From NCBI GenBank assembly GCA_951812585.1, contig OX638318.1:1565058-1629057 (forward strand): a stretch of 64,000 nt of DNA, given 5' to 3'. The notes beneath the pieces were generated by a model. That model had not been told where the DNA came from. It did not search any database and saw nothing but the letters and a program-made list of their open reading frames with translations. The DNA is from Rhodothermales bacterium. GTDB taxonomy: Bacteria > Bacteroidota > Rhodothermia > Rhodothermales > Bin80. This document shows, one piece after another, positions 10,001-18,503 of this stretch (its first letter is position 1; every line of letters starts with the position of its first letter). The translations under genes were made by a program, and so were the position numbers.

Positions 10001-10396
10001 AATCTAACCGCTGCCTCTCATTACCGCGTACATACGTTTGCCTCGCTGTACCTGGAGAATGACGCGACATTCAGCGCGCGCTCGCTGCCCGACGCGCTGC
10101 AGTGGGCTCCAGTAATGGACATGATCAGCCGCGATTTTGATGGTGACGGGACGCTGGACATACTGGCCGTAGGCAATTTCTTCGGCGCGAGCACGGCGCA
10201 AGGCCCGTATGATGCGAGCCACGGTACCCTGCTGCTAGGTGCTGGCAACGGTCAATTTGTTGTTCAGCACACCGGGCTTGGCATTCGCGGCGATGCGCGC
10301 CGCGTGCGCATGGTTCATACGTCTGCCCATGGGAATGCAGTCGTTGTAGCGCATTCAGGCGGCCGCCCCCAGGTTTTTCAATTACGCCCGAAGTAA
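7025..10396 (+). CDS. FG-GAP/VCBS repeat lipoprotein with ASPIC/UnbV domain (long form B)
   Basis: The ATG at 7025 overlaps the previous stop by 11 bases and gives 1,123 residues. An internal ATG at 7112 would put the lipoprotein signal (LLSVPLLLVVLLAGC) nearer the start and may be the true one. The layout matches the preceding gene: an N-terminal FG-GAP propeller (DINRDGLQD, DVNGDGWLD, DYDRDGDLD, DLNDDGWLD, DLDNDGDLD), a central ASPIC/UnbV region (VGARVTVF, LTFGLG), then a second propeller (DVDGDGQDD, DADGDRDAD, DYDLDGDTD, DFDGDGDTD, DFDGDGTLD). It is a diverged tandem duplicate. A gap of about 370 bp follows, so this is probably the last gene of the operon. Confidence 0.85.
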   Translation: MSTDDTGARADTFPCAGVSQPKFLPACEEMRGDAHAAATVAQRAGRGRWLLSVPLLLVVLLAGCGQADEATLFTSIEARESGVDFENTVAFQEDFNIIEYLYFYDGGGVALGDINRDGLQDIFLTGNQVSNRLFVNQGSLRFEDRTIGAGLASSGWSTGATMADVNGDGWLDIYVCQVSYKSQSGRNLLYINRRDGTFAESAQAYGIAFEGLSTQAAFFDYDRDGDLDLYLLNHAVHSSESFVPAWRRTVDAPRVGDLLFRNDGGTHFTNVTADAGIYSSALGYGLGLAVSDLNDDGWLDIYVGNDFHENDYLYLNQRDGTFEEVLQRVIGHTSQSTMGVDIADFNNDAWPDVVALDMMPADWGTYLASGGPDEAGVARIKRNHGYAPQVSRNTLQLHRGLDAEGYPLFFEIGAFLGIHATDWSWTPLLADLDGDGWKDLFVTNGIGARPNDLDYVDYVAQPAVQRILDSGHPSEVERVTRHMPQVAIGNYAFRNRKGQAFDDATDAWGLDAPSVSNGASYGDLDNDGDLDLVVNNINQAASLYRNNSDSPRFLRVSLEGAGLNTTAVGARVTVFAEGAAQTQEQMPTRGFQSSVPHVLTFGLGQSLLIDSVAVRWPGGTAETFYGIAPNHHIVLQQRAEAKPWVPERAQSTALLAELPGALSWMHQENDYEDFDYEPLIPHRLSTQGPALAAADVDGDGQDDVFLGGAHGQPALLLLGGMHPLAQSDFDADGEDVDAAFFDADGDRDADLYVVRGGSEQDTRLWQDVLYINDGQGNFVQSNGLPPFLANGCCVSATDYDLDGDTDLFVGTRSVPGDYGARPSSFLLSNRGDGRFTDVTTDAAPALLDAGMITGSAWADVTGDPALDLVLVGEWLPVTVLENRGGVLVETTRALGLDETGGWWQSVLTGDFDGDGDTDIVAGNLGLNSVLNAPIDLYVDDFDSDGSSDPLIVLGATAQFWARRDALLDHLPALSARLPSYARYASARAHEVVNLTAASHYRVHTFASLYLENDATFSARSLPDALQWAPVMDMISRDFDGDGTLDILAVGNFFGASTAQGPYDASHGTLLLGAGNGQFVVQHTGLGIRGDARRVRMVHTSAHGNAVVVAHSGGRPQVFQLRPK

Positions 10397-10764
10397 GCCT
10401 GTTACGCATAAGAACGTCTTGACAACGGGCCTGTGCACGGCATCGGACCCGCGTAACGACGCCTCTTGCCTGGGCGCTATTGCGGCGATGGAAGCGTAAT
10501 GCTCTGGTGTGTATAGCCCGCTGTTTCCGCCTGCCGCCCGCTCACTGCCGCGAAGCCTGAGTCCGGGTCAATCAGCACAAGGCGCACCTGCTGCAGGCGC
10601 ATACGCACCCGACGCAGCTGAACCCTTGTGCTGGCGCGGAACGAAGTGCCTCTACGCAAGCAGGGAGCACGCAAAAATGCAGAATGCACTGCCCGTTTCC
10701 ACTCGGGCCGCTGGAGCCTTATTTGTGCTATATTCATTTGAATTACCACTCTAATTCGGTCGCC
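10397..10764. other. Intergenic region before the symporter
   Basis: There is no convincing gene in these 368 bases. A short open frame over most of it has no recognisable product. An AT-rich patch at 10718-10754 lies just upstream of the symporter start and probably holds its promoter. I could not find a clean TAnnTTTG box; the nearest is TTCATTTG at 10733-10740, one base off consensus. Confidence 0.4.
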
Positions 10765-12573
10765 ATGCAGCTTGTCACACTGGACTGGATCGTTGTCGGT
10801 ATCTACGGCGCGATCACGGTGGTTTTGGGCCTTTGGTTCACGCGCCGGGCTGGCGGGAGCGTAGAGGACTTCTTCGTGGCTGGGCGCACGCTGCCCTGGT
10901 GGATTGCCGGCACGTCCATTGCGGCGACTTGGTTTGCTACAGATGCACCGCTTGTGGTTTCGTCTCTGGTGCGGCAGGAAGGCATCTTCGGCAACTGGCT
11001 GTGGTGGTATGAAGCCGCCGGTGTCATGATGCTGGTGTTCTTTTATGCCCGCCTCTGGCGGCGGGCCAGGATCATTACCGACGCAGAGTTCATTGAGCTG
11101 CGCTATGCCGGTCGCCCGGCGGCCCTCTTGCGCGGATTTTCCGCGGTGTACCAGGGCGTGCTGAAGAACTGCGTCGTGATGGGCTGGGTGATGCTTGCCA
11201 TGGTGAAGTTCAGCCAGGTCCTTCTGGGATGGGATCCGATATTCACGCTGCTGGTGTGCGGTGTGCTCGCCGTGGTGTACACGGTCGCCTCGGGCCTTTG
11301 GGGCGTCGTCGCCACGGACCTGCTGCAGTTCACCACGGGCCTGATCGGCACCATGATCCTAGCGGGCATCGTGCTCTACCAGTTTGGAGGCCCGGCCGAG
11401 ATGGCGCGCGGCGTGCAGGACTTTCATGCCAACCAGGCCACGCTCGACATCTTCCCGAACCCGGCGCATCTGAGCTCGCTGGAGGTCGTCTCGTTCTTCC
11501 TGCTCATCTTTGTGCTGTGGACGCGCAGCGGTCAAGGGGACGGCTACATCGCGCAGCGGCTCTTCGCCACCCGCAATGAAAGGCAGTCGCTCCTGGCTGC
11601 GCTCTGGTTCTGCTTTGCCGGCATCGTTCTGATGACATGGCCGTGGATCATTGTGGGCCTGGGCTCGGTGCTGGTGTTCCCCGTGGCGACCGCTGCGCCG
11701 GAATTGGCGGCGGATCCGGAGCTGGCGTACCCCATGATGATCGGCGAAATGATGCCGGCGGGCCTTCGCGGCCTGCTGGTGGCATCCTTCCTGGCCGCCT
11801 TCATGAGCACGATGGATACGCACCTGTGCTGGGGGGCCTCATACCTTGTGAACGATGTCTATCGCCGCTTCATGCGCAAGGACAAGCCCGAGCGACACTA
11901 TGTGGTCGCATCTCGGGTGGGCGTCTTGATCCTTGTGACGCTAGCCATCATCACCGCCTGGCAGATGGAATCCATTGAACGGGGTTGGATCTATGTCATC
12001 GAGATCACGGCTGGGATCGCCATCGTGTGGCTGCTCCGATGGTACTGGTGGCGCGTCAACGCTTGGGCGGAAATCAGCGCGATCGTAGGGTCCTTTATGG
12101 TGGCCAACGGCTTCATCTGGGCCAAGCTGCTGGCCGGCATCGGACTGCTTTCGGGAAATGCGCTGACGGCCGTACAAACGTTTTATGGCAGCGAGTGGGA
12201 TATCGTACGCGCGGTGTGCATCCTCGTCGTCTGTACCATCGTGTGGATCGTGGTCGCTCTGTGCACCAAGCCTGACTCCGAAGAGAAGCTGATCGCCTTC
12301 TATCGCCGGGTGCGACCGGGCGGCTGGTGGGGACCCATTGCCGCAAAATGCCCTGATGTGGCAACAGGGCCCTCTGCTGCACGCAAGTGGATGGCGTTTG
12401 GACTCGGCATTCTGTTCATATGGACCAGTCTCTTGGGCGTCGGGTACGTGATGACGGGTCGTACGCCCGCCGGTATCGCACTCCTGGTTTTCGCTACCAT
12501 CGCGGCCGCAGCCACGATCGCTGTGGCGCTGAAGCTGCTTGCTCCTCCTACGCCCTCATCAGAATCGAACTAA
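10765..12573 (+). CDS. Sodium:solute symporter (SSS family)
   Basis: The ATG at 10765 gives 602 residues with about 13 hydrophobic segments. It starts directly with the first membrane helix (LDWIVVGIYGAITVVLGLWF), followed by RRAGGSVEDFFVAGRTLPWW, the conserved first loop of sodium:solute symporters. The transporter would import a small solute using the sodium gradient at the inner membrane. The substrate cannot be read from sequence. Its stop overlaps the start of the PIG-L deacetylase by one base (TAATG), so the two are translationally coupled and may handle the same sugar or glycoconjugate (inference). Confidence 0.9.
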   Translation: MQLVTLDWIVVGIYGAITVVLGLWFTRRAGGSVEDFFVAGRTLPWWIAGTSIAATWFATDAPLVVSSLVRQEGIFGNWLWWYEAAGVMMLVFFYARLWRRARIITDAEFIELRYAGRPAALLRGFSAVYQGVLKNCVVMGWVMLAMVKFSQVLLGWDPIFTLLVCGVLAVVYTVASGLWGVVATDLLQFTTGLIGTMILAGIVLYQFGGPAEMARGVQDFHANQATLDIFPNPAHLSSLEVVSFFLLIFVLWTRSGQGDGYIAQRLFATRNERQSLLAALWFCFAGIVLMTWPWIIVGLGSVLVFPVATAAPELAADPELAYPMMIGEMMPAGLRGLLVASFLAAFMSTMDTHLCWGASYLVNDVYRRFMRKDKPERHYVVASRVGVLILVTLAIITAWQMESIERGWIYVIEITAGIAIVWLLRWYWWRVNAWAEISAIVGSFMVANGFIWAKLLAGIGLLSGNALTAVQTFYGSEWDIVRAVCILVVCTIVWIVVALCTKPDSEEKLIAFYRRVRPGGWWGPIAAKCPDVATGPSAARKWMAFGLGILFIWTSLLGVGYVMTGRTPAGIALLVFATIAAAATIAVALKLLAPPTPSSESN

Positions 12574-15236
12574 TGCGTTACCTGTTTGTCCTGCTCCTTA
12601 TCGTATCCTCGGCAGCAGCCCAGGACGCTCCCAGAGACCTCGTGCTGACCAGCACGCTGGACACGGAGGGCGGGTCCATGCTGGATGTGGACAAGGGAGC
12701 CACCGGTCTCCTGCAGCGGTTGCTGAAGCTGCAGACCACCGCCAGCGTCCTGCACACCACTGCGCACCCTGACGACGAGCACGCAGGCCTGTTGACCTAC
12801 CTCAGTCGCGGCAAGGGCGTAAGAACAGCGCTTTTGACGCTGAACCGGGGCGAGGCAGGTGCCAATGCCATCGGGCCAGAACTCTTCGACGCGCTAGGGC
12901 TGATCAGAACCGAGGAGCTGCGCCTTTCGGACCGGTACTACAGCCTGGACGACCAGTACTATTCAGGTGCGCTGGACTACGGCTACTCCAAGACGCTGGA
13001 GGAGTCCATGCGCAGCTGGGATCGTGAGCTGGTGCTTAGCGAGATGGTGCGCGTGATCCGCCTCAACCGCCCGCTAGTGGTGATTTCCCGGTTCCATGGG
13101 TCTGAGCGCGACGGGCATGGCAACCATCAGGCAGTGGGCGGACTCACGCCGGAGGCCGTGGCTGCTGCGGGGGACCCTTCGCGGTTTCCGAACCATATCG
13201 CGAAAGAGGGCCTGCGGCCCTGGGTTACGCCCAAGCTCTACCGCGGCGGCGTACGGGAGGGAGAATGGTGGCATGTACAGGTAGATGTAGGCGCCCACAG
13301 TCCTTGGCTGGGCGATACGTACCAAAACTTTGGCTCCTATGGGCTAAGCCTGCAGCGGTCCCAGACCAGCGGCCGATCCCGCGCGCGCCTAGGTCCGGTG
13401 CCCTACTACTACGAACGCATTGATACCGCTACTGAGGAGAAAGAGACGTCCTTCTTCGATGGTCTGGATACATCGTTATCCGGCGTGTTTTCTATTACGG
13501 GTGAGGAAGTACCGGAGGGTGCTGTTGAGGCGCTTGGTGAAGCACAAGAGCATGTGCAGAGCGCTATAGACAACCTTGATGCGTTTCGCCCAAGCGCCAT
13601 CACGCCGCACCTGGCCGCGGGCTTGGCCAATGTGCGCAGCGTCCTGGCCATGTTGCCTGCGCGCAGTGACGCCGCGTTCATGCTGCGCATCAAGGAGCAG
13701 CAGTACATGCATGCGATCACGGCTGCTTTGGGCCTCTCGTGCACCGCGATGGGTGTGCCGGACGGCACGGTGGAGTCCGGCAGCCCTTGGAGCGCGCCGG
13801 CCACCATGGGTCCCGTCGTGCGCGGCCAGTCCTTCCGGGTTGATGTCCAGTGCGTGAACCCATCGGGGGAGCATGTGTCGGATCTCAGTATCAGCCTTGA
13901 TGACCCCAGTGGCGCGTCCATGGAGGCTTGGCACGCCACGGCCCACCCGGTCCAATCCGATCCCTTCTACCGGGCCAGCTTTGACGTAGCGGTGCCGGCG
14001 GATGCCCCGTACGCGATGCCGTACTACTTCCGCAACTCCGTCCGCGAAAACCACTACCAGTTCAGAGACTACGCCTGGCAGCATCTGCCCAGCCGTCCTG
14101 CAGCACTGGAGGCCGTCGTCACATTCCAGGTGCAGCAAGAAAGTGTCACTGCGCGTGTTCAGGTGCAAACGCGCGAAGCCAACCTGCCCAATGGCTATGT
14201 AAAACGGAAGCTGCAGGTTGTGCCTGTCTTGGCGGTGAGCACCTCTCCGCGGCAGCGCGTCATCGTCCCAAAGCCGGGCGGCAACACGTTTGACGTCTCG
14301 GTCGAAGTGATAAGCAACTATTCGGGCAATATCTCCGGCACGCTTCGGCTCGTGCTGCCGGACGGCTGGTCGAGTACGCCCGCGCAGCGCGAGATCAGCT
14401 ACACACAAGCGGGCCAGCGCGCGGGGTACACCTTCTCCGTAAGCGTGCCAGGTTTGGGATCGCAGCAGCAAACCATCAGTGCCGTTGCTTCGGCAATGGG
14501 CGCGGACTACGCAGTGGGGTATGACATCATTCGACACGCCCACATGGAGACCCGCTACCTCTATCGCCCGGCCGAGGTCCTGGTAAATGGTCTTGAAGTG
14601 GCCATCGCGCCGAACCTTAAGGTCGGCTACGTGATGGGTGTGGGAGACGATGTACCCAGCGGCATCCAGCAGCTCGGAGCAGCAGTCAGCCTGCTTACAT
14701 CGGAAGATCTCGCCAGTGCCGAGCTGTCGGCCTTCGACGCTATTGTGATCGGCACGCGGGCCTACGCCGTGCGACAAGATTTGCACACCTACAACCGTCG
14801 CCTCTTGGATTACGCCTACGGTGGCGGCAACCTTATCGTGCTGTACCAGACGCAGGAGTACGTACCGAATGACATGGCTCCGCATCCGGCGATGCTGCCG
14901 CGGGGAGCGGAGGAGGTTTCCGAGGAGGACGCGCCGGTGGCCATCCTGGCACCCGAAGCACCGGTGTTTCAGGGCCCCAACCGCATAACGGAAGCCGACT
15001 TCGACGGCTGGATCGAGCAGCGCGGATCGAAGTTTTTCACTGAATGGGACGCCGCGTACACGCCGCTGATCGAAACGCACGACACCGGCCAGGCCCCGCA
15101 AATGGGCGCATTCCTTACCAGCACCTATGGCGAAGGGCACTTCACGTATGCAGCGCTGGCCTTCCACCGGCAATTGCCCTACGGCGTCGCTGGCGCCTAC
15201 CGGCTCTTTGCCAACCTGTTGTCTATGGGCAACTGA
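12573..15236 (+). CDS. Secreted PIG-L family deacetylase, multidomain
   Basis: The product is 887 residues with an N-terminal signal peptide (MRYLFVLLLIVSSAAAQ). Residues 58-260 are a PIG-L/LmbE domain: AHPDDE at 64-69 carries the first two zinc ligands and the catalytic Asp, and GHGNHQA supplies the third ligand. The family removes acetyl groups from N-acetylglucosamine-containing compounds. The middle has an immunoglobulin-like NEW3-type domain, and the C-terminus resembles a class-I glutamine-amidotransferase/ThuA-like fold (VIGTRAYAV, GGGNLIVLYQ). It should act outside the cytoplasm. It is coupled to the upstream sodium symporter, which could import the released product. Being exported, it is unlikely to be the cytoplasmic bacillithiol enzyme BshB. 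Confidence 0.87.
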   Translation: MRYLFVLLLIVSSAAAQDAPRDLVLTSTLDTEGGSMLDVDKGATGLLQRLLKLQTTASVLHTTAHPDDEHAGLLTYLSRGKGVRTALLTLNRGEAGANAIGPELFDALGLIRTEELRLSDRYYSLDDQYYSGALDYGYSKTLEESMRSWDRELVLSEMVRVIRLNRPLVVISRFHGSERDGHGNHQAVGGLTPEAVAAAGDPSRFPNHIAKEGLRPWVTPKLYRGGVREGEWWHVQVDVGAHSPWLGDTYQNFGSYGLSLQRSQTSGRSRARLGPVPYYYERIDTATEEKETSFFDGLDTSLSGVFSITGEEVPEGAVEALGEAQEHVQSAIDNLDAFRPSAITPHLAAGLANVRSVLAMLPARSDAAFMLRIKEQQYMHAITAALGLSCTAMGVPDGTVESGSPWSAPATMGPVVRGQSFRVDVQCVNPSGEHVSDLSISLDDPSGASMEAWHATAHPVQSDPFYRASFDVAVPADAPYAMPYYFRNSVRENHYQFRDYAWQHLPSRPAALEAVVTFQVQQESVTARVQVQTREANLPNGYVKRKLQVVPVLAVSTSPRQRVIVPKPGGNTFDVSVEVISNYSGNISGTLRLVLPDGWSSTPAQREISYTQAGQRAGYTFSVSVPGLGSQQQTISAVASAMGADYAVGYDIIRHAHMETRYLYRPAEVLVNGLEVAIAPNLKVGYVMGVGDDVPSGIQQLGAAVSLLTSEDLASAELSAFDAIVIGTRAYAVRQDLHTYNRRLLDYAYGGGNLIVLYQTQEYVPNDMAPHPAMLPRGAEEVSEEDAPVAILAPEAPVFQGPNRITEADFDGWIEQRGSKFFTEWDAAYTPLIETHDTGQAPQMGAFLTSTYGEGHFTYAALAFHRQLPYGVAGAYRLFANLLSMGN

Positions 15237-15404
15237 CTGGCGCCGGTCGCCGCATGGACCACCGTGACGATCTTGCCCAGCATCCGCGCCTTTTGATCAG
15301 CGGGCCTTGGCATGCCCGCAAACGGTGCCGGGGTATTGCCCAATCAGGTGTCTGCTGATCTAGGGGTCAAGGTCTCCGGGTGCTTGGCCATCCCTGGCGC
15401 ATTA

Positions 15405-18122
15405 CTATCGGAATACCGCGCGAAGGCCTACGTTGAAGGTGCGCGGAAGCCCCAGGAACACCTCTGCATCGTCGGCGGTGTTGGCATTGGTGCCGTTGCC
15501 GCGGAAGGCATTGAATCGGGAGTTGTTGCTCGCGTCCTGGATGTAGAAGGTGTCGAGCACGTTGAACACGCTCGCGGTAATGCGCAGGTCTACGCCCGAG
15601 GCTCCCAACGCAAAGCGAGGCAGGTCGTAGCCCACATTGAGATCGAACAAATGGTAGCTGGGCACCTTCCACACCTGGCCGCGCTGCCCGCTGTCTGTAC
15701 GGGTCGTAGGATCAAAGTCGGCGTAATAGTTACCGTAGGAACGGCCGGTGAGCTTGGCATAGACTCCGTCAAACGGAAACGCCGTCACCGCATACGCCGC
15801 CTGCCGCTGCGGTGCATCGCCTACCTTCACGTTCTTCACGTACAGGTCCAGCGTGGTCTGTGTGCTGGGATCGGCCCGATCGGGCGTGTACAGGGCGGAG
15901 ACATTGTCGGTGTAGTACCAGTTGCCGACGGATAACGCCAGATCCCCGCGTGCGAATTCGACTGGCTGGTACGCAAGCTCAGCTTCTATGCCGCGGTGCA
16001 AGGTATTAAGTCCCGTGATGTTGATGAGGCCATCGTCGCCATCTTCCTGAACAACGGTGCGCGTAAGGGTGCGGTCGTTCCAGTTCGTGTTGTAGAAGTT
16101 CAGGCGTCCCTGCCAGGTGCGGTTCATCGCGCGCACCAAGGCTCCGGCTTCAACCGCATAAAATATCTCATTCTTCGGGTCCGGGTTCAGGGTTCCCGTT
16201 GCGTCGTTGATGACGCCGTCAAATATCGGCACTTTGGAAACCAGTCCCACATTCGCAAAGATGGACAGCTGATCATTCACGGTGCGCGAAGCTCCGCCTT
16301 TGACCTGATAGCCACCGATGTTGCCCGAAGGCAGCGTGAACGGATTGCCACTGCCATCGTCGCGGAACAGATCTTCGTAGGTATAGCTGATGATAGAGTA
16401 TCCGAGCATGCCATACATGCTGACATTGCCTGTGGCATACTCACCCTGCGCGAATGCGCCAATCCAGTCCACGGTGTTCGTGTTGTTGTAGTTGAAGCGG
16501 TCGCCGGCCTTAAGTACGCGTCCCTCTTCGCCCCAGAAGTCGCTGTCGAACCTGCGATACCCGGTGCCCCCCAAGAGGTCGCGAACCGTCCGGTAATGCT
16601 GGATTTCAGCGGTGCGCCAGTCCAGTCCGGCCTCGACAGTGATGGCTTCGCTAAGTTCGTGCTTGAATTTCGCTATCGCGCCAATCGTCCACTTGACGTT
16701 GTGGCTGTTGCGGAGTACGCCTAATGATTCGCCGTTTTCGCTGTTTGCGCTGATGGTTGCATCATAGTCCACACGACGGGACGGGCCATTGTAGTCCCAC
16801 TGTATCCGACCATGCGTGCCCGTTCCACCGCCTTTGCCGGCGGCGTAGTACACGACCGTGGACAAGAGTGATTTCTCCGAAAGCTGCGCGTAGTAGTTGA
16901 GGTTGACCTGCGGCGGATGATAGAAGTTCTCCCGCTCGTTGATCAGGCCCGGTCTGGCGCGCTTGACGGTGCCGAATCCGTCATTCTGCTCGGTGGTGTA
17001 TCCGCCCGAGACTGCGGACACGTTCTGATTCCAACGCCGCCCCGCTTCCGGGAAGCTCTCCAGAATTTCCTCAATGGTATCCGCACCGATGCCGTTGGCG
17101 CTGAACACCTTCCGGGCATATTCGTGGTCGTACGCCGCGATATTCTGGCGATACAGATTCTGCCCGTGCCGCTGCGGTGAACCCACCACATAGAGGTCCA
17201 GCCTGTGGTTTTCGGACATGTTCCACGCACCAGCCGCATAGTAAGCCCAAGCATCGATCCAGGTGCCATCGTAGTAGCCATCGCCTGTCTTTCGGACACC
17301 GCTGATGGTTAGCGCGTACTTGTCGTTGATCAAGCCCGTGGACAGCGAGAGCGTGGACTTCAGAAAGCCATCGTTGCCGACCTCCTGCTTCGCGACCACT
17401 TGCCGCCGATTCTGCGACGGATCCGTGAGTATGTTCAGCGTGCCTCCGATGGACGGCGTGGCCAGGTTAACCATGCTGAGTCCCCGCTGCAGCTGGATCG
17501 ACGAAGTTGCATCGCCCAGGCCATCCCAGTTGGACCAGTACACCCAGCCGTTTTCCATGTCGTTGACCGGGACCCCGTTGATCATCACCGCCACATTGCG
17601 CTGGTTGAACCCGCGCACATTGATGCGCGAATCGCCGGCTCCGCCGCCTTGAGCCGTGCTGTACACGGAAGGGGTGGAGTTGAGTACCAGTGGAATATCT
17701 CTGGAGCCCAGCTCACGCTCCACCTGCAGCTTTTCTACCGTGGAGAACGCCACGGGCGTCTGGCGCTCTACAGCGCGCGAGGCAAACACCTCCATGGCAC
17801 GCAGCTGCTGGCTGACGAATTCGATGGCAAAGTCCACGGTGATGTTTCGCGAACGCACCGTGACTATGCGTGAGACCTGTTCGTAGCCTACGAAAGAAAC
17901 CGTAAGCCTGTATGTACCGCTGGCTACACCTTCAAGGGTGTAGTGTCCGTCCTGGTTAGTGGCTGCACCCAGGGCTGTCCCTTCCAGCACGACGCTGGCC
18001 CCCGGCATGGGGGTTCCACTTCCGGCTTCCGTCACAGTGCCGGTAATCGTGTTTTGCGCCAGCGCCGAGACAGCACCAAGCAGCAGCATTACCATAAGGG
18101 TGAGTCCTCTTCTAAATTGCAT
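15405..18122 (-). CDS. TonB-dependent receptor with carboxypeptidase-regulatory-like domain
   Basis: The start ATG at 18122 follows a purine-rich stretch and gives 905 residues with signal peptide (MQFRRGLTLMVMLLLGAVSALAQ). Residues 24-110 are a CarboxypepD_reg-like beta-sandwich (ITGTVTEAGSGTPMPGASV, GHYTLEGV). The plug domain follows (VRGFNQRNVAVMINGVPVND), then a long beta-barrel ending in a terminal aromatic/Arg (AVFR). It is an outer-membrane importer for a ligand too large for porins. It lies convergent to the PIG-L gene with a gap of 168 bases and has no SusD partner next to it. The substrate is unknown. An in-frame extension to 18176 lacks an export signal at its start. Confidence 0.9.
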   Translation of the reverse strand: MQFRRGLTLMVMLLLGAVSALAQNTITGTVTEAGSGTPMPGASVVLEGTALGAATNQDGHYTLEGVASGTYRLTVSFVGYEQVSRIVTVRSRNITVDFAIEFVSQQLRAMEVFASRAVERQTPVAFSTVEKLQVERELGSRDIPLVLNSTPSVYSTAQGGGAGDSRINVRGFNQRNVAVMINGVPVNDMENGWVYWSNWDGLGDATSSIQLQRGLSMVNLATPSIGGTLNILTDPSQNRRQVVAKQEVGNDGFLKSTLSLSTGLINDKYALTISGVRKTGDGYYDGTWIDAWAYYAAGAWNMSENHRLDLYVVGSPQRHGQNLYRQNIAAYDHEYARKVFSANGIGADTIEEILESFPEAGRRWNQNVSAVSGGYTTEQNDGFGTVKRARPGLINERENFYHPPQVNLNYYAQLSEKSLLSTVVYYAAGKGGGTGTHGRIQWDYNGPSRRVDYDATISANSENGESLGVLRNSHNVKWTIGAIAKFKHELSEAITVEAGLDWRTAEIQHYRTVRDLLGGTGYRRFDSDFWGEEGRVLKAGDRFNYNNTNTVDWIGAFAQGEYATGNVSMYGMLGYSIISYTYEDLFRDDGSGNPFTLPSGNIGGYQVKGGASRTVNDQLSIFANVGLVSKVPIFDGVINDATGTLNPDPKNEIFYAVEAGALVRAMNRTWQGRLNFYNTNWNDRTLTRTVVQEDGDDGLINITGLNTLHRGIEAELAYQPVEFARGDLALSVGNWYYTDNVSALYTPDRADPSTQTTLDLYVKNVKVGDAPQRQAAYAVTAFPFDGVYAKLTGRSYGNYYADFDPTTRTDSGQRGQVWKVPSYHLFDLNVGYDLPRFALGASGVDLRITASVFNVLDTFYIQDASNNSRFNAFRGNGTNANTADDAEVFLGLPRTFNVGLRAVFR

Positions 18123-18503
18123 TTCCGATCTGTAGAATCTGGTGAATAGGCAGCGCGTCATTCGGCTACGACGCACCTTTAAGGTAAGCCGTGCAATCCA
18201 AAAATGGTACTCAGGTGGGTGCTAAACTGGAACAATTGCACCGCCGAAGGCGCGTGGTGCAAACGGCCAGTGTGGCCCCGTGCTCCTACCATGCGGCGCG
18301 TAGCCGGGACGCACTCCGGTTTGCGTATACTTACGCAGGTCGGATGTCGTGCGAAGGGGCTTGCCAAGGAGCGCCCGCGAAGGCTGCTGGGTTTATAAAT
18401 ATGTCGTATGTCGTATCGGGAATCTTCACCGCGCATGCGCATGCGCATGCGCAAAAAGCAATCCGCGCGCCGAAGCCGCTTCTTTGAACGAGAGCGTTAA
18501 GGG
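18123..18503. other. Divergent intergenic region
   Basis: These 381 bases separate the minus-strand TonB receptor from the plus-strand channel and should hold both promoters. No gene is supported here. Visible structure includes an AT-rich block (TTTATAAATATG) at about 18391-18402 and a short tandem repeat at 18431-18452, listed separately. No exact TAnnTTTG box was found on either strand. Confidence 0.4.
18431..18452. repeat. GCGCAT hexamer repeat, alternating purine-pyrimidine
   Basis: The hexamer GCGCAT occurs three times in a row and ends in a partial GCGC. The tract is strictly alternating purine-pyrimidine and self-complementary over its length, about 50 bases upstream of the channel start. 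Such tracts can form Z-DNA or cruciforms; a regulatory role is only a guess. Confidence 0.8.

Noticed and set aside
13476-15173. A 565-codon open frame on the minus strand
   Set aside because: It lies wholly opposite the PIG-L gene, has no recognisable domain or signal, and is an expected shadow of GC-rich coding sequence.
15300-15319. GCGGGC/GCCCGC hairpin between the PIG-L and TonB genes as a terminator
   Set aside because: The 6-bp stem has no T-run on either strand, so support is too weak.
18431-18452. Tandem GCGCAT repeats considered as a CRISPR or integration site
   Set aside because: The unit is only 6 bases with no spacers, so it is a simple repeat.
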